From Candidatus Bathyarchaeota archaeon A05DMB-5 (GTDB lineage: Archaea > Thermoproteota > Bathyarchaeia > Bathyarchaeales > Bathycorpusculaceae), in contig JABFQP010000002.1 of NCBI GenBank assembly GCA_019685655.1, positions 1 through 64,000 of the forward strand: a stretch of 64,000 nt of DNA, written 5' to 3'. The notes below the pieces were generated by a model, which did not search any database, had not been told where the DNA came from, and saw only the letters and a program-made list of their open reading frames with translations. The position numbers and the translations under genes were made by a program. Below are positions 37,457 to 44,699 of the stretch, in pieces (within the stretch, counting starts at the first letter, position 1; each line of letters opens with the position of its first letter).

Positions 37457-38983
37457 ATGGTTGACCTCAGAGAGCACGAACGTAAAACGCTTCTGGCTTT
37501 AGAAAAGCTTGGAGGAAAAGCCTCAGTTGAGCAACTAATAGCCGAAAGCGGATTGTCAAACGCTGCAGTAATGCGTGCAGCACTGACAATGCAAGAAAAA
37601 AAGCTCACTAAAATAAACGAGAAGAAGCAGACAATTGCAAAGCTTAGCAAAGAAGGGGCATTATATGCCAAAAAGGGATTACCGGAACGCAGAATCTTAA
37701 ACGTTCTTTATAACAAAGGCTGCGAAACTGCAATTTCTACCATTGCGAAGGAAGCAGACGTTCCTTCCGACACAGTTTCTGTAGCGTTAGGTTGGCTTGT
37801 GCGGAGAAAATGGGCTGTAATAAACCAGAAGAACCATACGCTTGCCATCGCCCAAGACATTTTAGCTCAGAAACCATCCAAAACTGATGAAGAAAAACTT
37901 CTCGAGATTCTAGCGGAAAGAAAATCGGTGGTTGTTGAAGAGTTGGACAAGCGGCTTCAAGATGCTGTTGCCTTGCTGAAGCGTCGTAAGCTTATGGAAA
38001 CAAAGGAGAAGTCAATTTACGAGTTGGAGCTAACGGAAGAGGGAAGGAAGCTAGTCAAAAAAGGATTAGAAATTATTAAGGAAGAAGTAACTCAGCTAAC
38101 GCCTGAACTTATTATTACTGGAAAGTGGCGCGAAACAAAACTGAGAAAATTCGACGTTACCGCGCCTGGACCGGTTGTTTATCCGAGCAAAAGTCATCCG
38201 TTGCAGCAGATTATAAATCGTGTCCGCGAAATCTTTCTAGAAATGGGTTTTACAGAAATCCGTGGACCATTAGTTGAAACTGCCTTCTGGAACTTTGACG
38301 CTTTATTCCAGCCTCAGGACCACCCAGCTCGCGAGATGATGGACACTTTCTATTTGGCTAATCCTAAAGCTGGGAAACTGCCTTCAAAAGGCATAGTTAA
38401 CGCGGTTGCTAAAACGCATGAAAATGGTTGGACAACGGGTTCTAAGGGTTGGCATTACAAGTGGAGTCATGCAGAAGCGAAAAGGCTTGTTTTGCGAACG
38501 CATACGACAGCTGAAACAATAAAGTATCTTTCTCAGCATCGAAAACCGCCAATAAAAGTGTTTTCTGTAGATAGGGTTTACCGCAACGAGCAAGTCACGT
38601 ACAAGCATCTTCCAGAATTTTATCAAGTAGAAGGCATAGTCATGGATAAGAGCGTGACACTTGAAGATTTGATGGGCACGTTAAAGGCGTTTTACGCGAA
38701 AATGGGACTGAAAAAAGTGGAGTTTTGGTCATGCTACTTCCCATACACTGAACCTTCAGCTCAAGCAATGGTTTACCATCCCAAACTTAAGCGGTGGATG
38801 GAACTGTGCGGAATGGGCATTTTCAGACCAGAAGTCACTGCTCCCGTCGGCGTCAAATATCCAGTGCTCGCGTGGGGCGGTGGATTAGAGCGTTTAGCGA
38901 TGATTGAGCTTGGCGTGGATGATATTAGAACACTTTATGGTAATCGCCTTGAATGGCTTAGGAGGACACCACTATGCCAGTGA
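37457..38983 (+). CDS. pheS: Phenylalanine--tRNA ligase, alpha subunit
   Basis: 508 aa from the ATG at 37457 preceded by GAAGGGGAA (37442 would add five residues). As in archaea and eukaryotes the N-terminus carries tandem winged-helix DNA/RNA-binding modules (~1-210), and the catalytic core follows with motif 2 (VYRNEQVTYKHLPEFYQVEGIV) and motif 3 (LAWGGGLERLAMIELGV). It attaches phenylalanine to tRNA-Phe as part of an alpha2-beta2 complex. The gene overlaps pheT by 10 nt. Confidence 0.97.
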   Translation: MVDLREHERKTLLALEKLGGKASVEQLIAESGLSNAAVMRAALTMQEKKLTKINEKKQTIAKLSKEGALYAKKGLPERRILNVLYNKGCETAISTIAKEADVPSDTVSVALGWLVRRKWAVINQKNHTLAIAQDILAQKPSKTDEEKLLEILAERKSVVVEELDKRLQDAVALLKRRKLMETKEKSIYELELTEEGRKLVKKGLEIIKEEVTQLTPELIITGKWRETKLRKFDVTAPGPVVYPSKSHPLQQIINRVREIFLEMGFTEIRGPLVETAFWNFDALFQPQDHPAREMMDTFYLANPKAGKLPSKGIVNAVAKTHENGWTTGSKGWHYKWSHAEAKRLVLRTHTTAETIKYLSQHRKPPIKVFSVDRVYRNEQVTYKHLPEFYQVEGIVMDKSVTLEDLMGTLKAFYAKMGLKKVEFWSCYFPYTEPSAQAMVYHPKLKRWMELCGMGIFRPEVTAPVGVKYPVLAWGGGLERLAMIELGVDDIRTLYGNRLEWLRRTPLCQ

Positions 38984-40647
38984 TAACACTTTACAAGGAA
39001 AGATTTTCCAAATTCATGGGCAAAAAAGTCACGATTGAGGAATTAACAAAGAATTTGCCATGGATTGGCTTCGACTTGGAAGAGATAACTGAAGATTACG
39101 TGAAAGCCGAGTATAACCCCAACCGCATCGACTTCTGCAGTTACGCGGGCGTCGCTAGAGCCTTGAAAGGATTCTTGGAATTGGAAACTGGAATGCCAAA
39201 ATACACTTTGAACGCTCCGAAAACCACGCTTGTCATAGACAAAGCTGTCGCCAATGTTAGACCGTACATGCTCGCGGGCGTAGTTCGTAACATAAAGCTT
39301 GACGAAGACGCTGTTGTCGAGTTGATGGAGATTCAGGAAGACCTTCACTGGGGAATCGGCAGAGACCGCAAAAAAGCGTCTATTGGCATTCACAACCTAG
39401 ACGTAGTCAAGCCGCCTTTAACTTTCACGGCTGTTGAACCTAAAAGCGTGAAGTTTGTTCCTTTAGGCAAGACTGAAGAGATGGATTTGAAGGAGATTTT
39501 GGAGAAGCATGAGAAGGGAATGGATTATCGCCATCTTGTGGACTGGTCGTCAACGTATCCATTGTTAATTGACAAGGACGGCGCTGTTCTTTCGATGCCT
39601 CCAATAATAAATGGCGAATTAACGAGAGTAGACGCTAACACGCGAAACTTGTTTTTGGATGTTACTGGCACAAGCTATGAGGCTGTTGAAAAAAGCTTGA
39701 ATATTTTAGCTACAGCTTTAGCGGACATGGGCGGCACGCTTGAAAAGGTTAACGTGAAATACTCTGACCGCACTGTGGTTTCGCCAAACCTTGACGCTGA
39801 AAAAATGAAGTTGAGAGTTGATTATGCAAATGAGCTTCTCGGTTTGAAGCTTTCTGAAGCAGAAACTATTAGGTGCTTGCGAAAATGCAGATTGGACGCA
39901 AAGAGAATGAGCAAAGGCGTCTTGGAAGTTTATTATCCCGCTTATCGAATTGACATACTTCACGAAGTGGATTTGGTTGAAGAGGTCGCCATAGGCTACG
40001 GATATTACAAGCTGAAGCCAACAATTCCTAAGGCTGTAACAGTCGGCGAACAGCATCCAGCCCACAGACTGGCGAACACTGCGCGTCAAATAATGATAGG
40101 CTTAGGCTTTTTGGAAGCCATGAATTTCACACTTACAAACGAACGCATCCACTACGAGTACATGCGAACCAAACCAGAAAACCCAATAAAACTTGCCAAT
40201 CCAGTCTCCATGGACTATACAATAATGCGGCAATCCCTATTGCCTGGACTGATAAAAAATTTGGCTGACAACAAAAGCGAAAGCTTTCCACAGCGATTGT
40301 TCGAGGCGTCGGATGTTGGAAAAATAAATAAGCGAACAGAAACCATGTGCGAAAGGAGACTTCACGTAGCCGCAGTTTCATCACATTCCACAGCGAACTT
40401 CACCGAGATAAAATCAATTGTTGAGGCTTTTCTTGCGAATTTGGAATTGAAATGGCAAATAAAAGAGGCTAAACACCCAAGCTTCTTAGAGGGCAGAACC
40501 GCCGCCATAATCATCAACGGCAAACAGCTGGGCGTCTTAGGCGAGATTCACCCGCAAGTCCTAAACAACTTTGAACTTGAAAACCCAACAGCAGCATTCG
40601 AAATAGACCTAGAACCACTAATAAAAAAAATGAAACATAGCCTATAA
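38974..40647 (+). CDS. pheT: Phenylalanine--tRNA ligase, beta subunit
   Basis: 557 aa, the short archaeal/eukaryote-type beta subunit without the bacterial N-terminal EMAP domain. The editing B3/B4 region (VRNIKLDEDAVVELMEIQEDLHWGIGRDRKKASIGIHNLD) and the catalytic-like B6/B7 region (VDLVEEVAIGYGYYKL; FLEAMNFTLTNE) are recognisable. It overlaps pheS by 10 nt, implying translational coupling of the two subunits. The stop is followed by the 40.6-41.1 kb intergenic region with the candidate RNA. Confidence 0.96.
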   Translation: MPVITLYKERFSKFMGKKVTIEELTKNLPWIGFDLEEITEDYVKAEYNPNRIDFCSYAGVARALKGFLELETGMPKYTLNAPKTTLVIDKAVANVRPYMLAGVVRNIKLDEDAVVELMEIQEDLHWGIGRDRKKASIGIHNLDVVKPPLTFTAVEPKSVKFVPLGKTEEMDLKEILEKHEKGMDYRHLVDWSSTYPLLIDKDGAVLSMPPIINGELTRVDANTRNLFLDVTGTSYEAVEKSLNILATALADMGGTLEKVNVKYSDRTVVSPNLDAEKMKLRVDYANELLGLKLSEAETIRCLRKCRLDAKRMSKGVLEVYYPAYRIDILHEVDLVEEVAIGYGYYKLKPTIPKAVTVGEQHPAHRLANTARQIMIGLGFLEAMNFTLTNERIHYEYMRTKPENPIKLANPVSMDYTIMRQSLLPGLIKNLADNKSESFPQRLFEASDVGKINKRTETMCERRLHVAAVSSHSTANFTEIKSIVEAFLANLELKWQIKEAKHPSFLEGRTAAIIINGKQLGVLGEIHPQVLNNFELENPTAAFEIDLEPLIKKMKHSL

Positions 40648-40683
40648 CACATTACCTTGGAAGAGAGTAGACTAACGGGTCAA

Positions 40684-40697
40684 CCTATATATAAGGG
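40684..40697 (+). promoter_or_regulatory. Strong TATA box of the intergenic RNA candidate
   Basis: CCTATATATAAGGG (40684-40697) is the best TATA-like sequence in the window and stands 37 bp beyond the pheT stop. No protein gene begins within the ~390 bp downstream, so it most plausibly drives a noncoding transcript beginning near 40714. Confidence 0.6.
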
Positions 40698-40711
40698 AGG
40701 GCTAGTCACAA

Positions 40712-41010
40712 AAAAGAACCCATTTTTTCCAACAACCACTCAACAGTAGACAGTAATGCTTAACTTTTCAAAAACCCACCTAATCCTTTGGCGATGACAA
40801 ATTCTGGAGCTTCCCAAATCCCACCGGCAAATCCATGAAGACGGACCCAACAAAGGCGACAAGCCAATGACGAAGGGTTTACCCAAACATGGGACACGGT
40901 GGGCGCGGGCGCAAAAATCCCACGCCGAGAGAGCTTAACCTAGAGGAGCGCAACGCTCCACAATGAAGTTAAGTGATAGGTTACGTGGGAAACAAACGCC
41001 CGCGAAAACA
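40712..41010 (+). ncRNA. Unidentified structured RNA candidate
   Basis: This 443-bp gap between pheT and the methyltransferase has no protein reading frame of note but extensive complementarity. A 7-bp helix CCCACCG (40820-40826)/CGGTGGG (40897-40903) is followed at once by a long imperfect hairpin: CGCGGGCG (40904-40911)/CGCCCGCG (40997-41004), CCCACG (40919-40924)/CGTGGG (40984-40989), TAACCTA (40936-40942)/TAGGTTA (40977-40983) and GGAGCG-CAA-CGCTCC (40945-40959). Internal loops are A-rich. It has its own strong TATA box, and the following gene has a separate one. It does not match RNase P RNA (present elsewhere), SRP RNA, tRNA or rRNA as I know them. Ends are estimates. Confidence 0.55.
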
Positions 41011-41056
41011 ATCATCACTTTCCAGTCACACCTATAACATTTGAAAAATTCATTAG

Positions 41057-41066
41057 CCTTATCTAA
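41057..41066 (+). promoter_or_regulatory. TATA-like element of the methyltransferase gene
   Basis: CCTTATCTAA around 41057-41066 lies 25-34 bp upstream of the ATG at 41091. The spacing suits a leaderless mRNA for the methyltransferase and argues that the structured RNA upstream is not its 5' leader. Confidence 0.4.
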
Positions 41067-41090
41067 CTGGACATAAACAAATTAGTTAAC

Positions 41091-41858
41091 ATGAAAATAT
41101 ACCGGCACCCTCTCTACTACGAAATAGCATTCAGCTTCATCGACCCCAAAGAACAAGTCGACAATTTCGAAAAAATAATCCGTAAATTCAGTAAGATAAA
41201 AGTTAACCGATTCTTGGATATAGCTTGCGGACCAAGTCTACAGCTGAGAGAAATAGCCAGAAGAGGCTACAAAGCAATCGGGTTAGACTTGTATCCCGAA
41301 ATGTTAGAGTATTTGAGAAAGAAAGCAAAAGAAGAAGGAGTGAAAATAGAAACAGTACAAGCAGACATGTACAATTTTAGATTAAAAAAGAAAGCAGACT
41401 TCGCGTTTATCATGATGGGCTCCTTGGATGCAGAGTCAAACGAAAAATTCCTATCACACTTGGATTCTGTAGCGGCTTCTCTAAACAAAGGAGGACTTTA
41501 CTTCATCCAGAATATGACTATTGACTGGACACAGAGTGCAAAACAAAGCTGGAGCATGGAAAGAGATGGGATTTCGGTGGAAGCAACCTTCGAAACCCAT
41601 CTTAAAGATGTTCTCAATCAGATTTACACTGAAGAAATAACTCTTGTAGTTAACGACCATGGAAAAGTGAAAAGATTTACACAAAGAGAAAATCTAAAGT
41701 TCATATTTCCACAAGAATTCAAAACACTCATAAAACTAAACGGCAAATTTGAGTTCTTGGGTTGGTGGAAAGGAAACTGTAACACATGGCATTTAGACCA
41801 ACCTCTCGAAAAGGCCGAAAATTTGAATGACAACATGGTTCTTCTCAGAAGAAAGTGA
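41091..41858 (+). CDS. Class I SAM-dependent methyltransferase
   Basis: 255 aa. Motif I FLDIACGPSLQLREIARRG (~47-65) binds S-adenosylmethionine; motif II is seen at VIGLD-like AIGLDLYPEMLEYLRKKA and motif IV at ADFAFIMMGSLDA. The C-terminal half is beta-rich with no recognisable substrate motif (FIQNMTIDWTQSAKQSWSMERDG). It may methylate a small molecule, lipid or protein. Its own promoter precedes it, and the TyrRS gene follows on the same strand 92 bp later. Confidence 0.9.
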   Translation: MKIYRHPLYYEIAFSFIDPKEQVDNFEKIIRKFSKIKVNRFLDIACGPSLQLREIARRGYKAIGLDLYPEMLEYLRKKAKEEGVKIETVQADMYNFRLKKKADFAFIMMGSLDAESNEKFLSHLDSVAASLNKGGLYFIQNMTIDWTQSAKQSWSMERDGISVEATFETHLKDVLNQIYTEEITLVVNDHGKVKRFTQRENLKFIFPQEFKTLIKLNGKFEFLGWWKGNCNTWHLDQPLEKAENLNDNMVLLRRK

Positions 41859-41950
41859 GCACAGATAGAGTCAAGAAAAAGATTTTACCTTAATCTTTAT
41901 GTTTTACTTATCTATAACTGTAAAGGTCAACACGCTGGCTGGATAAATAT

Positions 41951-43027
41951 TTGGACATAGAAACAAAAATCGACCTAATCAAGAAGCCGCCAACAGAAGA
42001 AATCTTAACAGAAGAAGAACTAAGGCAACTTTTGCAAACGAATGAGCATCCTGGGCATTACCAAGGCTTCGAAATCTCCGGCTTACTACATTTAGGAAAC
42101 CTAATAATTTCTGGTTTTAAAATAAACGATTTTCTCAAAGCTGGAATAAAATGCCAAGTCTACCTCGCCGACTGGCACAGTTTCATAAACAACAAGTTCG
42201 GCGGTGACTGGAACAAAATCCTCTCCGCATCAAAATACTACGCTGAAGCCTTCAAATTCTTCTGCCCCGGAGCAAAAATCGTCGTAGGCTCAGAACTTTA
42301 CCACAACAACGACGAATACTGGCGAAACCTACTAAAATTCGCGAAACACATGACGCTCAGCAGAAGCCTCCGTTGCCTAACAATAATGGGAAGAAGCGAA
42401 AACGAAAAACTCGACTTATCCCAATATTTCTACGCGCCAATGCAAGCAGTTGACGTGAAAGAAATAGGCGCCGACATACCACACGGCGGAATGGACCAAA
42501 GAAAAGCCCACGTACTCGCCAGAGAAATCTTCCCAAAAATGGGATGGACCAAGCCGGTCGCAGTTCACCACCACGTGCTCATGGGCATAGCAGAACCCGT
42601 CAAACTCAAAACCAAAGACAAGCTCGAACAAGTTATCGCAAGCAAAATGAGCAAATCCAAACCATGGACCGCCATATTCATCCACGACACAGACCAACAA
42701 ATAAAAGAAAAACTACGCAAAGCATGGTGCCCAGAAAAACAAGTAGACATGAACCCCATTTTAGACATGGCCAAACACGTAGTATTCCACGAAACAAAAA
42801 CATTCAAAATAGAACGCCCAGCAAAATTCGGCGGCACAATTGAATTTGAAAACTACGAGGAACTAGAAAAAGCCTACGCGCAAGGCAAATTGCACCCGCA
42901 AGACCTCAAAAACGCAGTGGCAGAAGAACTCTCCAAAATCATCAGTCCCATCAGAAAATACTTCGAAGCCAACAAACAAGCAAAAGAATACTTAGAAGTG
43001 CTGAAAAAAGCTCAAATAACAAGGTAA
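41951..43027 (+). CDS. tyrS: Tyrosine--tRNA ligase
   Basis: 358 aa starting at TTG 41951. Archaeal class I TyrRS with a HIGH-like GLLHLGN, the tyrosine-binding YFYAPMQAVDVKEIGADIPHGGMDQRKAH and the KMSKS-loop ASKMSKSKPW. It lacks the bacterial S4-like C-terminal domain. It charges tRNA-Tyr. The Toprim gene follows after 5 nt, so the two may be cotranscribed. Confidence 0.96.
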   Translation: MDIETKIDLIKKPPTEEILTEEELRQLLQTNEHPGHYQGFEISGLLHLGNLIISGFKINDFLKAGIKCQVYLADWHSFINNKFGGDWNKILSASKYYAEAFKFFCPGAKIVVGSELYHNNDEYWRNLLKFAKHMTLSRSLRCLTIMGRSENEKLDLSQYFYAPMQAVDVKEIGADIPHGGMDQRKAHVLAREIFPKMGWTKPVAVHHHVLMGIAEPVKLKTKDKLEQVIASKMSKSKPWTAIFIHDTDQQIKEKLRKAWCPEKQVDMNPILDMAKHVVFHETKTFKIERPAKFGGTIEFENYEELEKAYAQGKLHPQDLKNAVAEELSKIISPIRKYFEANKQAKEYLEVLKKAQITR

Positions 43028-43032
43028 ACACC

Positions 43033-43449
43033 TTGTCAACACGCCTAAAAGAAAAAGAAGAGAAAATTCTGCAAATTCTATCATGCCTAGCTGAAGAATC
43101 AGCGAAAGGAATTCCAATAGTGGTGGAAGGCAAAAAAGACATTGAAGCATTAAGAAACATGGGCATCAAAGGAAAAATGCTCTCAGCAAAAACCGGCGGA
43201 AAAACACTCCTTGACGTAATTTCAGAAATAGAAAAATGTAGAACACGAGAAGTTATTCTAATGTTGGATTTTGACAGACGCGGAGAAGAATGGACCAAAC
43301 GCCTAACACAGATACTTGAAAAAACCAAAATAAAAGTCAACACTGAATATCGCCATGCCCTCTTAAACCTCATAGGCAAAGACATAAAAGATGTAGAAAG
43401 CCTAACAACTTACATGGAAACGTTAAAGAGCAAGATTTGTAATTCATAA
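43033..43449 (+). CDS. Small Toprim-domain protein
   Basis: 138 aa from TTG 43033. The Toprim metal-binding pattern is IVVEGKKDIEALRNMG (Glu, ~27-42) and VILMLDFDRRGEEWT (DxD, ~72-86). Small solitary Toprim proteins of this kind are widespread in archaea (UPF0292-like) and are suspected of nucleic-acid cleavage or maturation; their substrate is not known. It lies between TyrRS (5-nt gap) and the DnaG primase. Confidence 0.88.
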   Translation: MSTRLKEKEEKILQILSCLAEESAKGIPIVVEGKKDIEALRNMGIKGKMLSAKTGGKTLLDVISEIEKCRTREVILMLDFDRRGEEWTKRLTQILEKTKIKVNTEYRHALLNLIGKDIKDVESLTTYMETLKSKICNS

Positions 43450-43477
43450 AGCTAATAAAGAGTTAGAATAATAATCT

Positions 43478-43510
43478 CGTGAATTGAGAGCAAGATTCTC
43501 TCATAACACG
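43478..43510 (+). promoter_or_regulatory. Hairpin in the leader between the Toprim gene and dnaG
   Basis: CGTG-AAT-TGAGAG-CAAGATT-CTCTCA-TAA-CACG forms a 10-bp stem with one symmetrical 3x3 internal loop and a 7-nt loop. It lies 28 nt after the Toprim stop and ~30 nt before the GGAGG of dnaG. It could be a transcript-end or regulatory structure; no run of T follows it, so classical termination is uncertain. Confidence 0.4.
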
Positions 43511-43553
43511 GTGAAACTAACCCTTACATAAAATAATCTGGAGGTGCACGTTT

Positions 43554-44699
43554 ACGGGTTCATCACAAACGTTTACCATAAAGTATGTTATACACGCAAA
43601 ATTCGAAATAGAAGGAGTAGTTGAAAAGCCAGACGTTATAGGAGCAGTTTTCGGACAAACAGAAGGCTTATTCGGACCAGAACTCGACCTCAGAGAACTA
43701 CAAAAATCAGGCAGAATCGGAAGAATCGAAATCGAATTACACTCGAAAAACGACAAAACCACAGGCAGCATAACAATCCCAACAAGCATGGACCGCGTCT
43801 CCACAGCCCTAATCGCCGCAAGCATAGAAAGCATAAACAGAGTCGGACCATGCGCCGCAAAAGTCACACTCGAAAAAATCGAAGACGTAAGAGAAGCAAG
43901 AAGAAAAGTGATAATCGACAGAGCCAAAGAAATTCTCCACAAATGGACCATCGAATCCATGCCATCCGTAGACGAAGTATTCAAAGAAATCGCAGAAACA
44001 CTAAAAATAGCCAAAGTCGAAAAGTACGGACCAGACGAATTATCCGCAGGACCCGAAGTTGACAGCTCCAAAGAAATAATCGTCGTAGAAGGAAGAGCAG
44101 ACGTAATAAACCTAATGCGATGCGGACTACTCAACGTCATAGCCCTAGAAGGAGCAAAAGTTCCAGAAACAATCAAAAAACTAACTCGAGAAAAAGAATC
44201 CACAGCCTTTTTAGATGGCGACAGAGGCGGAGACCTAATCCTAAAGGAACTCTTGCAAGTTGCAAACATAAAATACGTTGCCAGAGCGCCGAGAGGCAAG
44301 GAAGTTGAAGAATTAAACTGTAAAGAAATTTTTGACGCTTTAGAAGCAAAGGTTCCAATAGAGGAAGTATACAAGCCCCCGAAAAGAGAGAAACCAAAGA
44401 TTGAAGTTCCCAAAGAGATAGCTCAAATTGCGAAAGAATTAGAGGGCACTTTGGAGGCTGTGCTTCTCAACGAAAAGCTGGAACAAATAGAGCGGTTGCC
44501 AGTTAGTCAACTAGCTGAAAAACTTCAGCAAATTGAAGGAGTTGACACAGTAGTCTTCGACGGCATAATAACACAGAGAATAGTCGACATGGCAAGCGAA
44601 AAAAACGTAAAAAACATAATCGCCTCGCGCATATCTGAAGCTGTGAAATCACCATTAAACGTTCAATTAATGACCTTTTCAGAAATTAAAGAAGGCTAA
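43554..44699 (+). CDS. dnaG: Archaeal DnaG-type primase with a non-standard start (ACG?)
   Basis: The protein starts upstream of the first Met codon (43788). The 72 codons before it encode conserved archaeal DnaG sequence (IKYVIHAKFEIEGVVEKPDVIGAVFGQTEGLFGPELDLRELQKSGRIGRIEI), yet the frame, open from the stop at 43518, has no ATG, GTG or TTG there. GGAGG (43540-43544) is spaced for ACG at 43554 (then GSSQTFTIKY), giving ~381 aa. The Toprim residues are VVEGRADVINLMRCG and DGDRGGDLIL. This DnaG is an exosome-associated RNA-binding primase in archaea. Its stop overlaps polB convergently by 4 nt. Confidence 0.85.
   Translation, partial: TGSSQTFTIKYVIHAKFEIEGVVEKPDVIGAVFGQTEGLFGPELDLRELQKSGRIGRIEIELHSKNDKTTGSITIPTSMDRVSTALIAASIESINRVGPCAAKVTLEKIEDVREARRKVIIDRAKEILHKWTIESMPSVDEVFKEIAETLKIAKVEKYGPDELSAGPEVDSSKEIIVVEGRADVINLMRCGLLNVIALEGAKVPETIKKLTREKESTAFLDGDRGGDLILKELLQVANIKYVARAPRGKEVEELNCKEIFDALEAKVPIEEVYKPPKREKPKIEVPKEIAQIAKELEGTLEAVLLNEKLEQIERLPVSQLAEKLQQIEGVDTVVFDGIITQRIVDMASEKNVKNIIASRISEAVKSPLNVQLMTFSEIKEG

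Noticed and set aside
40700-41010. Assignment of the structured region as SRP RNA or a second RNase P RNA.
   Set aside because: The SRP helix-8 core (GGAAGG/AGCAG type) and the RNase P CR-I/CR-V sequences are absent; a clear RNase P RNA is already present at 53.95-54.27 kb.
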